Below, piece by piece: positions 26,240 to 38,485 of a DNA stretch of 64,000 bases. Numbering within the stretch: the stretch's first letter is position 1; the number at the start of each line of letters is the position of its first letter. The stretch covers positions 17,112,001 to 17,176,000 of the forward strand of contig CM106585.1 in the NCBI GenBank assembly GCA_048013815.1. The letters run 5' to 3'. The notes beneath the pieces are model-generated. The model was not told the origin of the DNA. It made no database searches and saw only the letters and a list, made by a program, of their open reading frames with translations. Both the position numbers and the translations under genes were made by a program. The stretch comes from Setoptus koraiensis. Taxonomy: Eukaryota > Arthropoda.

Positions 26240-27856
26240 CGCCAAATTGAAACAATCTAACAACAATCTAATAACAGTGATAACGATACATGCCATCTCA
26301 GCACACGTAGTTGCTGTTGCTTGTTGTGTCAATTGTGTGCGCTGTCTCAATGGTTGGCCTCGTTTTTCGACTGGCTCATTGCGCAAATTGGTCGCTCATT
26401 GTGGCGACCAATTTGCAAATAATCATTGTTCAATCATTGTTTGGCTCTCTGGCTGCTCTTTGGCTGGCTACGGATGCTCCTTTGCTGGCTATGGATGAGA
26501 CTGGAGCACTGTCTCGCTGCCTCGCTGTCAGACAGACCGGGGTCGCAACAATGGCTGGCTCAATTGTCTAGTGGCACAGGTTGCAATTGCGTTTGTGTTT
26601 GCTGATCGCAATCTCGCGCTAGCTCGCCGGCTCGCCGGCTCGAATGCTTGAATATCTAATACCAATATAATAATGATAATATCCGCCATTGTATCATGCA
26701 ATTTGTGTGCGTGGTGCAGCGTTCGTGCTACAAAGTGAGTCAAGTATGAGATACAAACAAACACAATTGTAACAAGACACACACACACAAAGTGAACACT
26801 GTCAATTACCTAGCGACAATGTTGCGCCCGACGATCGCTTATCGTTTTGTTGTTGTCGTTGCGCCTGTTGCGGCTCTATGCGCCGCGGTCAGAGTTGCCG
26901 TCGTGGTCGTCGTGGTCGTCGCTGTTGTCGTTGCCGTCGCTGTCGTTGTTGTCGTCGTCGTCGTTGTCGTTGCCGTCGGTGTCGTTGTTGTGGGGCACAC
27001 AAAGCGACGACCGAGACACAGCAAGTTGCAACTTGAAACTGGCGACTGCCAACAACGACACTAGGAAATGGCTTTCGGATGCGAGCCGCACCACACAACA
27101 ACAACGCACAACAACGTCAGCTGATGCAAGTGGCCCGTGACTGTTATTTGCAATTGTGCTTACAAAGGCTAGTTACACAAATTGTTGTGCGAGCCGGTGC
27201 GAGCCGGTGCGAGCGACAACCGACAGCAACAACCGGCAACCGATGAGCGGCAACAGCAAGCGACAGCAACAACCGACAACAACCGACAGCAACAACCGAC
27301 AACCGGCAACCGATGAGCGGCAACCGCACACTGACAAGTCATCTGGCGCTCAGCTGACCATTGGCCGATGCCACTTGCGATGCTCAATTAGCCAATTGAG
27401 CATCGTCAAGTTACATCAGCCGGTCGTATGCAGCGTGCGGTCAGTGCTGCCACTGACGTTTCGAGTGGCGTTGCGAGTGTCGTTGCGACAAAAGTGGCCG
27501 CGGCGCAAGCGAAACGTCATGACAGCGCCGGCACAGCGCATTGCACAACCAGTATCGCACAATATCGCACAACTGGCCGGTTGAGCGCGGATCCCGCCAA
27601 CATTGTGTCGGCCAAAATTGTGTCGGCCAACATTGTGTTGGCTACACAAACTGCACATATGACCGCTCATATGACTGCATCATATGGCGCGTATGACAGT
27701 CGGTGATATGAGTCGCTCATAATGAGTCGCTCATAACGAGCGAGCGGCCAGTGCGCTGGCAATCAAAACAAAGGCAATCATTATGTAATGGCCGACAAGC
27801 GATTGTTTCATTTGCGGCTGGGCCTGTATCGCTGTATGGCCGTGTGTTGCGGCCGT

Positions 27857-27912
27857 TGTGATACATGTTGTGATACATGTTGTGATACATGCTGTGATAC
27901 ATGCTGTGATAT
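27857..27912. repeat. 12-bp tandem repeat
   Basis: 4.7 copies of TGTGATACATGT/C. The repeated M-Y-H-N peptide on the - strand is an artefact of it. Confidence 0.9.
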
Positions 27913-29500
27913 GGGGACAGGGCGACGCGGTGATCATGATGGCATCGCCTGACGCCGGCCAGCCGCACCAGCGAGCCATATCGCACAACAATAACAACAA
28001 TAACAATTGTTGTGCAATTGCCGCGCTGAAACAACAAACTCAACACTGCTACCAAAGTGGCCACAGTTTGTTTGTGGCCAACAGCGCCGGCCAGACGCCA
28101 AAACAAACACTGTTTGCTGTTTGCTCTACCTCTAACCTCTAATTAGCGACACCTCTGCACCTCTGCGCCTCTAAAGCGGCGACGATGATCTGAAGCGGCC
28201 ATGATGACGACGATTGCGAGCGAGTCGCAACTTGTCGGCGCTACAGCCATTAGTTGGCTAGTCGACTAGTTGGCTAGCTTGGCGCTTGGCGTCGCAAATC
28301 ACCGTCGGAGACTCTGACTCGCAAGGGTGACTCAACAGCAACATCTCACAATATCTCTCATTTTTGAGCGATATTGTGAGCGAGCTCAACCTGATTGATA
28401 TCACTCGCCATTGATACTGTTAATATGGGCACTAATGCCACCACAAACAAGCGACCAACAAAACAATTACAATTGTAAATGTGCGCCACATTTAATCTTG
28501 CAAATCTCTTATCTGGCAAATAACTGCCAATATGCTGCGGTGATGTGCTGCGGTGATGTGCTGATCCACTGATACTACTGTGACAGTATTGTTGTCAAAC
28601 TGTCACCAGTGTGTCGGCGCGAGTAGCTGCCGGCTGTCAAGACCGATTGCTCACAAGTCTCACGAGTGTATTGTCAATGCAACATTGCGCTGTTGTTGTA
28701 CATTTGTATATACTAGACATTTGTAGAGTAGACAAACAGTATTGCACAGGCACGACAGCCATTGTCGATATGTCACTTTTTACAAATGATGATGCGCAAA
28801 TTTACCCAACAACAGCCGCCCCCGCAACAACCGCACCAACAACGACAACAACAACGACACCAACAACGACAACGTTGGGCAACTAGCGCGCTCGTCAGAG
28901 GCGATCATCAGCCAGCGACGTTGTCAATTGTCGCCGGTTGTCAATTGAGTCAATCGAGTCAGTCGAGTCAATCGACAAGCGGCCATTGTCTGCCAATTGT
29001 CTCACCATCAGTCTGACAACACACAGTCTCACAACACTCACAGTGAGTCGTGTGTGTCGTCAATGCGAACGAACAAGAAAACTTTTCCATTTATCCGTCC
29101 ACTATCTTGCCAATGCAATCTCGCAAATCTCGCATCTCGCCAGCGATAATCTTTTTGGCGCCAAGTGGCAATGAGACTGCACTGAGGCTCGCAATCTGTC
29201 TCATTGTCGCTGCAAATTGTCTCATGCTGACTGACAAACTTTGTCGTCGTTTTGTGCCAATATGATGCTAACACAATTAATATTTATATAACTAATTACT
29301 ATATTTGCTATGTGCTCTCACAATATCTTGACATATCTCAACATATCAAATATGCTCTGACAGTATCGCAGTATCACAGCATCGCAATATCACAATATCA
29401 CAAAAGATCAAATATGCCCTGCAATCCATTTGCAATCGAAAATCCATCGGTTGCTTGGTCGCGTTTGCTGCCACCGATCGACCCGGCGCGGTACCCGCGC

Positions 29501-32500
29501 CGACACTCCCACTGTCACACTCTGACAACTAGATCAAACCCGTCGCTAGAAGGTCAATGACGCCTGTCCAACCAGCTGCAACTGTCACACCAATGCCAAG
29601 ACCCGGCCATCATCATGATAATGATGCCCACATTGGCAGCGACACCTATTTTATAAATTTGCATACAATGCCAGCAGTTGCAATTGCACTTGAATCAATT
29701 TATCCGTCAACCATCACTAATATGCCACAACTGACTCGTGAACAACCAGACCCGCACCCAAACTCAAACTCAACAGTAAAATGAATCACAAAAACTTGCA
29801 AGTTACTGCAAGACTCTTGTTTTGTCTTACATCGACTGAATTACGTACAGTACGTTTTGTCGCTTAATGTCTTAATCGTTGAAAGAATCGTGCAAAGTCT
29901 GCAAAGTTCATGGACTCGCCTCAGAGAAACAATTCTTCGCCTTCGTCTGACAGTCGCAGCGCTCGCCGATTTGACTCTCATCGACACAAATTGACATACA
30001 CACACACACAGTTGCTGTGACAGTATTATGTCATCCAAATGTCCTTTGCCAGTCAAAACTAACCGCTATTCGCATGCCGCTACACTTATGCTAGCCGCCA
30101 TTAATACTGCGCCACACTTGCCAAGCTAGACACAAATAGAGTCTCACAAATAGACTCTCACAGACACTGTCACAAATGAAGCCGTTATGGAGACGTGTCG
30201 CGAGTCTAGACGAGGCCAAACTGTAGACGTCATTACACTGCTGCACCTAATGTTTGTTTGTTTGTTGCCATGACTCACCAATGAGCCCTCGTAATAACCG
30301 TTATCATTGCAGATTAATGGCACCCATTTGTTTGTTAGTTGTTATCGAACGATTCTCGGTGATTCGCAGCGATTCGCAGCGATTCGCAGCGATTCTTGGC
30401 GATGATGATGAATAAATCAGAGATTATGAATCCATTTCTATCTCTGTAATTGACACACGCAAGTCAATTCTCGGTCTGTTATATTAACACTACATCGCAG
30501 ATTGACATTGTGCCGACTGTATCATTATGTCGAGGCAACAAAAAGTGTATTTGCATCGGCAAGCTTACGAGCAAGAATAATCAATAAACAACAACAACCG
30601 CTCGAGTTAGTTCGAACCTGTCAGTGGCGTATTAGTTGCTGTTGCTGTCGTTGTTGTTGTTGTTGTTGTTGTTGTGTCCGTGATCCCGACAGTTTCGGGC
30701 CCAATGCTGTTGCATCCATAATTTATAGCTGCCGTACAGAAGGTTGTATGAGCTTTCATATTAACGACCGTTAATCTAACAAGAGCCAAGTACAGACAAA
30801 CACATAACAGCAACAACAAATTTGAACAAAATAACTCTCACTACTTCTATCTGGCTGCACAAACACAATTTTCTCATTTCTCGCTACATTCTGTGCAAAT
30901 CTTTGTTTGAGAATTATTATTGCCGACGATAATAATCATTAACGAGGTACCCCCAGAAGCAGCCGAATGGTCGCTGCTCTAAACTACTGCTGCCACTTCA
31001 ACTGCTGGCTACTTTAAACGAACTATCATGATTATTGAGATAAATTGGCTGGCGCGCTGTCGGTTCGGTTAACTGTCATGAGGTGCCCCTAAATTCGTCG
31101 GCGCACTAACTGTGCCAGTTAGTGTGACTTTTGTCAAAATGATTAAGATATTTCGAATGGTGCAACGTATACTATCACTCACTTCATTTATGCGGCCAAC
31201 ACTTGACTCGACGACTTCTTTGACTCGACGCTAGGTCCAACTAGCTTCGCTAACAGCTAGCTGCAACAACATATGACATGCAATATAAAGATGCAACAAG
31301 ATGGCCGATTCGCCCGATTTCTAGGCGGCACACTCGAGATAATCAAATCAAAGCTTCATATGTGTGTGTTCACATATGAATTCACACCAAGCGCCACCAT
31401 AACTAAGTTGACAATCTTAATCACATTAGCGTGGCTCTATCTTTTGCGACCGGTCTAAACAAGTCGCTAAAAAGACAGCCAGCAATGCAGTTTGTGCCAA
31501 TTGCGATTAAAAAGAATGCTGCTCATGACACATGTGCTGTGTTGGACATTCTCTGGGCCCAAACGAGGCCCGCCCTGTACAATAATAAATGAAACATGGA
31601 CAAAGTAAAGCATTTAGCGTTGCAGTTTCGCCTGCGAGTTTCACCAAAAACTATCCACACATGAATATCGAGCAATGATACTGGTCAGGCCCGGCGTCTT
31701 GCGGGACTTTGCGTTGCGCATCCATTCGCGGATGTTTCCTGTGACATACACAAATCTCTATGGTTGTAATTGTTGTCATTGTTCACTTGAGCGAAGCTCG
31801 GACAATCCGAACGTGAATTGCGGGGGCGCTACTAGTGAATTGCGAGGGCGCTAAAAGTGAATTGCGAGGGCGCGAATGGTGAATTGCACCACACTGACAG
31901 TCCAATTGTGAATTCAATCATTTAATTTCAATGTGCGCCCTTGTCGAGATGGTAATCAATCAAGTATCGCACTGGCCATCCATCAAGTTTTGAGGGCAAC
32001 TTCTTTTGAATCGCGCGCTGCAGTCTCGCTTGTTACTCGAGAGCGCCTCGGTGACTATTTACACTCGCTAATGGCTCTATGAGCTCATATACACAAACTA
32101 ATCAATACACTGCACATATAGCACCCTCTGTATTCGAATCCTGTAAGCCACATAAATACTCTTGCCAACTCTTGAATGTAGGGTGTCCACTTAAAAGGGG
32201 AACTCGACACTGTTGATAATGAGCAGATAATACCTCTACTATCTCGGTAGCGAAAAGTTCGCAATTTTCTCTCAAGAGGTCACTCAAGTTGTTCTTCCGC
32301 TTTACGCAGCACTCGCACTGCAAGACACACACAAGCCCCTATGGGGGCCTCTTTGGCTCGCTGCATACGCACAGATATTACAAGCTGTGCCTGGGACAGG
32401 GTTATTGTGTGCCATTTTAGAATTCGTGCAGCCCCTAGCAAAGTAAACGAGACATTGATGCTCAGTGGCCGTCTCGAACTAGAAAACTGAACTTTTGTGC

Positions 32501-32975
32501 AGCACAGTGCCAGCACAACAATCATGAGTTGATTGGGCCAGCAAGCTTCCACAATAGACTGTGTGAGAGGCACTTTTTCGCGCGACCACTCAGTGAAACT
32601 ATTGTTGGCAGTGCAAGACAGTGTTACGATAGAAGCGATTCTAGTTCAAGGAGTCGAGGCAAGAGGGCGTCAAGTGCGCCGCACAATGCGCTGTAAAGGC
32701 GCCTGGCCCAATCTAACTGTTGTCATATTGTGTGTGTTACAGCTATTTCCATAAAGCACCATTCTGTCGATCTTGATGGTGCCTGGTCGAAGGCTACACT
32801 TGGCCTACTCTCGTCAAAATGGCACGGAGCAGCGCCACCGGGCGCACACACAACGCAGCACTGACAGCTTGTGTCACAAGCCTTGTGAGTTTGCACTGGG
32901 ATCACATCACACGACAACAGTAGTGAATTTTGTTCGCTCAATTGGCAGAGGCGTGGACCCACAGAGTGCCCCTCG

Positions 32976-33026
<51 letters not shown>

Positions 33027-34602
33027 TCTCTGTTAGAAGGGGGCCCGCAGTGCGCGTTGAGGCTGCTACCATCAAGTATAAAGCCGAGCCAAACGCTTGC
33101 AACGTAAGCTGGCGTTGCTATCTGTCACATCGGTGTCCATGTATGTATATTTAGTTATTTACTTTGGTGTCCTCGTTGGCCATATAATACACGCCAAATA
33201 CATGCAACGACATGGGGCCAATCCCATGCATCGCACACTATAGTCGCTATACGACACTATACGTAGGCCTATTGTAAATATATATGTAAAATATATATAT
33301 ATAAAATATATGTTATATATATATTTGTTATATATATATTGCATGTGTATAGTATGCACGGTTGTAGGGGGGCGCTAGGTGAGCCGTGTGGCGGCGCCAG
33401 CAATGCCGCACTAATGCATTATTAATGTGTGGGCGATATTTTAATTTTTGTTCGGTTGCACTCGCCTGTCCGCCTTGCACACACTGGCCTGTGTGTGGCG
33501 TTCGTCAATGTTGCAATATATTGTTGTTGCGTACGATGTTGAATGCAAATAATCTCTCTTACAAATAGATCAGACAACAAATATAACAATATATAACAAA
33601 TATATCCAATATATATTTATTGGCTTGTCTCTATTGATTCCATCGGATTCAATATATCGCACAAATGAGTGTGTGTGTGCGCGTGAGAATAACGCCGCTA
33701 ACCGAATCTCCATTATTACATGTTTAGACGCAGCACGTGCTTAAGCCGGTACCTATTTATATTATCACTATTATTATTATCATTATTATTATTATTGTAA
33801 ACCCGTCACGCTGCTTAAATAATTAAACATCAACCCACAGAACCTGATCGCAGGACGAAATATTTGAAGGAATTATCACAGATAGCAATCGGCAGACCAT
33901 ACGGACAACATCATATAAAGCAACGCGCCTACAGCTGATTTTCGCATCTCCTCAAAAATTCATCACTTCACATTCATATTACACACACCATAGATAAAAC
34001 AAGGACCACAACAAATGATGAAAGGCACTCATTCAAACTGTGTTAATAAAATATAGTAGAGTGAGTATATGTCATTATTAGAATTAGACTAGTAAGACAG
34101 TAGTCGAAATACTGCGGATCGCGTTACGCAAGCATAATCTTCAAGGCGCGCGCTTCACTGCGGTATATTCAAATACACATACGAATAGTAAACAACAACA
34201 ACACATTTCAAAGGATTCTCTTCATTACCGTATGATATAGTTGTAGAAACAAGGGCGACGTATTACATGTATTGTGTACGAATCATATACATCAAGAACG
34301 AACACGAGTGACAAAGGGCGCACAATGACTTATGCCTTGCGTTTGTCATTTTTTAACAGCTTTATTTTCGTCATTTGTATGTCACAGTGAAACTGTTTCC
34401 GCTGCTTAACATCGCGATTCACAAAAACCAGGTTCTTTGGTCAGAAACCTCATCGTCTTAAAAGCCGTCAATCAACCAAAACGATTTTTCTAATTTACAT
34501 ACATTGTGTACACACACAAGTGCACAATCTGATCTAACTACAACAATAACAATTCAAATTGCATCATATTATCACCATTGGATATTATTCGTTGCTGATT
34601 GT
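29501..34602. other. Transitional stretch, no recognisable gene
   Basis: The composition becomes ordinary and the local arrays thin out. Short open frames exist (for example 29557-29784 + and 32102-32332 -), but none matches a family I know and none has supporting splice or motif evidence. The stretch holds a (CA)n tract at 32979-33024, an AT-rich patch at 33275-33345 and the 22-bp array at 31813-31890. The part just before 34603 is probably the promoter and 5' leader of the LanC-like gene. Confidence 0.5.
31813..31890. repeat. 22-bp tandem repeat
   Basis: Three and a half copies of a 22-bp unit starting GTGAATTGCGAGGGCGC. It lies outside the main simple-sequence domain. Confidence 0.85.
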
Positions 34603-36306
34603 ATGCCTTCGAACGGACAATACAGACTCAAAAGGAGGAGTACTAAGAAGTTCAAGATGACTACTTATCAGCATGATAATGGTAACAGTAACGATATACG
34701 TCACGTTACAAACCCTTATCCTGACTGGAACGAAGAAACCAACAACTCCATCCTAAACGCCATTTGTGCTGGCACCAACCATATACGTCAACCAACGCCA
34801 CCACAATCATTACTGCACAACAATAACTCACCAGCACAAATAAAAGAAGACACTCACCAAAATGATGATATTCAAATTGTACAACAACAAACAACAACTG
34901 AAGAATTGCAACAAGAAAAATTCGAATCAATGAATAATCAAATTGACAATACAGTAACCAGAATAGAAAACTTTGCTATTACGGCGGATGGACATTTTGA
35001 TAAGGCATTTCAAAATAAACTAAAAGAACAACTCAAGACACTTCTCTCACAACATGTGAAATCAGAACAAATTGATTGCAATGATAGATCAGTTTATACT
35101 GGCTTACCAGGTGTCTCTCTATTATATCACCATTTATCAACTAATAATAATTTAGATAGTAAATTTCGCGAAGAGTTAGCATCTCAAGCTTCGCACCATG
35201 TAAATCAGTACTTGACATCCATACAAACAGCCCATTTGCACAATAGCAAATGTCCGAGTTACCTCTGCGGAGATCTTGGCGTTTACACGTTCTGTGCTGT
35301 CGCTAGAAATCAACAAAGATTACACCGCGAGGCTTTGGTGCGTACTCTAAGTGATCCTGGATCGATTAATCTAACATTCAATACTTCGGGCGTCAATTCA
35401 TCGTCTCAGTCAGCATCTATAGAACAGATTAATAGTGAACCAAATAACAGCATATTATTAGAGAAAATTCTTGAATTAATTAAGATGCAAGAACAACCTG
35501 GCACCCCCGACGAATTACTCTATGGTCGCACTGGTGGATTGTACGCTATGCTTATAATCAAGAAATACCTGCCCAAACAAACAATTATCAAAGATGAACA
35601 TATTATAGATCACATAGCTTTAATACTCAAATCCGGCCAAACTATGGAAAGCTTTGGACGGCCTTTATTCTATTCGTGGCACGGCAAAGAATATCTTGGA
35701 GCAGCGCACGGTTATTCTGGTATCCTATATATTTTACTCGAAGCCCACAAGTATCTTAACGATGATCAATTAAAGTTGGTCAAAGATGCCGTAAATTTTG
35801 TAGAAGGCACAAAATATCCATCAAACAACTATCCATCATCGATAGGCGGCCAAACTGACAGACTGGTACATTGGTGTCATGGTGCACCCGGAGTTGTGCA
35901 CATGCTAGCGAAAGCCTATCAAGTTTACGGCGATGAAACTTATCTGAATTCCGCACTTGCGTGTGGCGATGTAATTTGGGAGCGAGGTCTTCTAAAAAAA
36001 GGATTCAGTTTATGTCATGGAGTGAGCGGAAACGCGTATGCATTTTTACGATTGTATCAGCTAACTAGTGATCTGAAACACCTCTACAGGGCTGGAAAGT
36101 TTGCTCAATTCTATCTCGAATATAAAGATACTATAACATGGCGAGCAGATAGTCCAGCATCCCTATTTGAGGGTTACGCCGGCCTATCCTACTTTTTAGC
36201 TGATCTTCTGAATCCATCTGAAGCTAGATTTCCTGCCTTTCAATTGTCTACTGCTCGGTCAACCACAAGCACCACACCCACTAAGTCAAGTAGTGATAAA
36301 ATGTAA
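34603..36306 (+). CDS. LANCL: LanC-like protein
   Basis: Eukaryotic LanC-like proteins are cytosolic or membrane-associated zinc proteins that bind glutathione; mammalian members add it to dehydroamino acids. The protein follows LANCL1 closely: NPYPDWNEE near the start, YTGLPGVSLLYHHL, CGDLGVYTF, the G-rich helix pairs of the alpha/alpha toroid, and the C-terminal SLFEGYAGLSYFLADLL...FPAFQL. The zinc ligands are present: Cys in VHWCHGAPG and Cys-His in SLCHGVSGN. There are two candidate ATGs, 34603 (567 aa) and 34657 (549 aa). The second has A at -3 and lies just ahead of the conserved block, so it may be the true start. The protein has an Asn/Gln-rich N-terminal extension and a short Ser/Thr-rich tail beyond the usual end. 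An AATAAA overlaps the stop codon. Which LANCL paralogue this is cannot be settled here. Confidence 0.93.
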   Translation: MPSNGQYRLKRRSTKKFKMTTYQHDNGNSNDIRHVTNPYPDWNEETNNSILNAICAGTNHIRQPTPPQSLLHNNNSPAQIKEDTHQNDDIQIVQQQTTTEELQQEKFESMNNQIDNTVTRIENFAITADGHFDKAFQNKLKEQLKTLLSQHVKSEQIDCNDRSVYTGLPGVSLLYHHLSTNNNLDSKFREELASQASHHVNQYLTSIQTAHLHNSKCPSYLCGDLGVYTFCAVARNQQRLHREALVRTLSDPGSINLTFNTSGVNSSSQSASIEQINSEPNNSILLEKILELIKMQEQPGTPDELLYGRTGGLYAMLIIKKYLPKQTIIKDEHIIDHIALILKSGQTMESFGRPLFYSWHGKEYLGAAHGYSGILYILLEAHKYLNDDQLKLVKDAVNFVEGTKYPSNNYPSSIGGQTDRLVHWCHGAPGVVHMLAKAYQVYGDETYLNSALACGDVIWERGLLKKGFSLCHGVSGNAYAFLRLYQLTSDLKHLYRAGKFAQFYLEYKDTITWRADSPASLFEGYAGLSYFLADLLNPSEARFPAFQLSTARSTTSTTPTKSSSDKM

Positions 36307-37240
36307 TAAATATATACTTATAAGACACACACACACACATATATGTAAAAACAATAGGCAACTACAATAACAACAACATTAATTACTGCTACAACTACAA
36401 CTGCTACTACTACCATCGAACTTCTATCATATTGACATGATTAGTTCTTGTTATGCTGTAAATTTAAGCTACAGAGAGAAGAAAAAGATTCACATCAGCA
36501 ACCATTAAGTCACTTGGATACCTTCTCAAGAGTATGATAAAACAGTCAAACTGTGTATAATATGTATGAGTTGAATGTATCACCTAATAACACATTACTA
36601 AAATAAGACCACAACTTCGTTCCGTGCCTGTCACTCTACGAACGCATTACGTAATATTCGTTTCCCCAGCCATACCCTATCTCATTTCTTATCTCAGCGC
36701 ACGATTTCGATCGGGGGTCCAAATTGAGAACCGTTCATTTGGAATGAACGGGCTCAGTTTCATTCAAGGGAGGAGTTCGAAACATGATCAAAATTAGCGT
36801 CATGATTGCACAACATAGCCCGGTTCAGCCGTATCAGTCAAATCAGACCAGGCTCGATTAAAATTGGGACCCTCTTACTGGTGGTTTCACGCGATTTGTG
36901 TCAGACGCCGCACGATTTATGACAGGTGTGGTACCGTTTGGACTACATTTTAAGTGTGAGCATTAGAAATTATTAGAATTAGATCGAGCCACAGGAATAT
37001 CGCAATGAAATATCCACCGTTCCTCTGCGGAGAGCACTGTAGGGGCCTAAATAAACAGAGACTAATCTGAAATTACAAAAATGGGCGTGACCGGAAGCGT
37101 GACGCCAGATAAAAATACTTATCTCGAGGCACTCTATCATACTCACAAAAAAAAGAATACCTGCAGCGAAACTTCAAATAGGCCTTAAATCCAACGAATC
37201 CTTACTAATGAAGTGTCACTAAAAAGAAAGACCTGGCAGC
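36307..37240. other. Intergenic, no gene seen
   Basis: This is the 3' flank of the LanC-like gene followed by about 900 bp without a supported open frame. I saw no RNA gene before the tRNA at 37254. Confidence 0.5.
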
Positions 37241-37253
37241 AAAAAATAAAAAG
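37241..37253 (-). terminator. Pol III terminator of tRNA-iMet
   Basis: On the - strand the tRNA 3' end is followed at once by TTTTTATTTTTT, a strong RNA polymerase III stop. Confidence 0.85.
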
Positions 37254-37325
37254 TAGCAGAGCGTGGTTTCGATCCACGGTCCTCTGGGTTATGGGCCCAG
37301 CACGCTTCCACTGCGCCACTCTGCT
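37254..37325 (-). tRNA. Initiator tRNA-Met (CAT)
   Basis: The 72-nt - strand sequence folds as a cloverleaf: the acceptor AGCAGAG pairs with CTCTGCT, and the discriminator is A. The anticodon CAT is at 37293-37291. Initiator marks are visible: three G:C pairs at the base of the anticodon stem (GGG...CCC) and a T-loop GATCGAAAC with A where elongators have T. There is no intron, and CCA is not encoded, as expected in a eukaryote. The internal A and B boxes lie in GTGGCGCAGTGG and GGATCGAAACC. It stands alone between LANCL and CDA. Confidence 0.96.
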
Positions 37326-37795
37326 TCGATGAGATATCTCGGCCAATTTACCTACCAATTTTCTCACATAAATAGCTTCCTAATTTGTCATTTCCAATGT
37401 CAACGAATGTTGTCAGTCCTTAATTAGAGGAAGTGTTTGTCGCAATTAATTGATACTTTCACAGATGAATGCCATGTCAAAACAAGAGAGGCTTTCAGTT
37501 ACAATGCAAATCGTTTTAGATGATCGACCATTTTGTATGGTGTAAATTAACTTTTTATTAACTTTTGCCTACTTCACACAAGCCGTATTGGTATCTGTTG
37601 GCCTAATGATTATCATGCGATAAGGAGAACAGAATAAAGTAGAAGGTGATTAATTTTGTTGAATCACGTTCATAGCCAACCTGTTATGTAGTCGTGATAG
37701 GCCTTTATCAATTGGATGTGGTTTCCAAATGAAATAGATCGTCCCAATTCGAAGTGATTGCGTCGATTTCAGGTTTGTCTTGTGGTAGCAGTTGA
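37326..37795. other. Intergenic, no gene seen
   Basis: This lies between the tRNA 5' end and the stop codon of cytidine deaminase and should contain the deaminase 3' leader. I see no other feature. Confidence 0.5.
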
Positions 37796-38485
37796 CTAAG
37801 ATGACACCTTCGATAGATCCCTGACACCACTGCCTAGGTCTTTGGGTGTGAATGCAAAAGGTAACATGCTCTTGAAGTCATGAACTGTATATTTTAGATC
37901 TCGCCTCGCTAAGATAACTCTTTCAAATTCAAACTAATAGGAATGGAACAAGAGTCAACGGGTTAAATACTTAGTAAGGTTTGACAAATGGCTTTTAAAC
38001 AGGCTACATGGTTGATTACACTTACTTCTGCCATAAATTGTAAACACGAACCACAAGGTGCTATATTTAATGGTGAATTTGTAAGCACCGTACAGTTTGT
38101 AAACTTTCTGTATCCTTCACTGACAGCCTTGACAATGGCCGTTCTCTCGGCACAAATGCACAGTCCATAAGATGCATTCTCGACATTGCAACCTACGTGT
38201 AGTATGAAATCCAGGTTGTCGTTGTTTTTAGATAGACGTGAGAACAGCAAACCATTTCATGTTGTCAAATATAGATCGGGGTATAGTTTACTCACCGGTA
38301 AAGAGTTTTCCACAATCTGTTTGGATTACACATGCCACTGGGAAGTTACTGTAAACACAATAAGATTTTTTCAAAGTTTCTTCACACATGCCAATCCATT
38401 TGTTGATTTCATCCGATTCGGGAACAACTGATTGGGATGTCATGTTGCTAGTCTTTTGTGTTCGGTATCTATCGCTAATGAACAC
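37796..38485 (-). CDS. CDA: Cytidine deaminase, three exons
   Basis: CDA deaminates cytidine and deoxycytidine to uridine and deoxyuridine in pyrimidine salvage and works as a homotetramer. I join exons 38485-38296, 38192-38026 and 37933-37796 (190+167+138 nt, 164 aa). Both introns are GT-AG: 38295-38193 (103 nt, donor GTGAGT) and 38025-37934 (92 nt, donor GTAAGT). The join restores FTGCNVENASYGLCICAERTA and MAEFEFERVILARRD. Zinc and catalytic residues are in CAERTA and PCGSC. The tail SMLPFAFTPKDL matches the usual LLPxxFxPxDL end. A second in-frame Met 14 codons in would give 150 aa, close to the usual 145. FPVAC replaces the common FPVGA, a mild oddity. Confidence 0.92.

Larger units (their letters stand above)
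1..29500. other. Gene-free, cryptically simple domain
   Basis: I find no coding region, RNA gene or recognisable transposon here. Short words and their reverse complements (TGTCA/TGACA, GCGAC, GTTGT/ACAAC, TTGCC/GGCAA, TGGCCA, AGCTCG) recur in changing combinations, and local arrays of 5-22 bp units are scattered through it. The long open frames encode monotonous peptides (poly V, Q, T, N or C-V-L runs), often in several frames and on both strands at once, which is what trinucleotide and other simple repeats produce. The arrays and hairpins that can be delimited are listed separately. Stretches between them, for example 400-2200, 7100-8150, 11700-12200, 14900-15700, 17300-18300 and 19430-20280, hold only scattered short words and AT-rich patches. 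The domain could be heterochromatin, a sex-limited region or a large regulatory desert of a gene to the left; the sequence alone does not decide. Confidence 0.7.

Noticed and set aside
1-29500. CRISPR-like array
   Set aside because: The tandem arrays have no unique spacers of regular length, and the genes in the window are eukaryotic.
29557-29784. 75-residue + frame
   Set aside because: It has no recognisable family and no splice context. His/Pro/Thr content is near that of the surrounding simple sequence.
32102-32332. 76-residue - frame that looks protein-like
   Set aside because: It does not begin with ATG, has no match I know and no continuing exon that I could find. Kept only as unexplained.
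1-34602. Transposons or virus-derived elements
   Set aside because: I saw no transposase, reverse transcriptase, capsid or envelope frames, no long terminal repeats and no terminal inverted repeats with target duplications. The hairpins are too short and isolated.
34504-34602. Longer N-terminus for the LanC-like protein
   Set aside because: The longest open frame there begins with TTG; the first ATG is 34603.
37185-37367. 60-residue - frame across the tRNA
   Set aside because: It overlaps a clear tRNA cloverleaf and is a chance frame.
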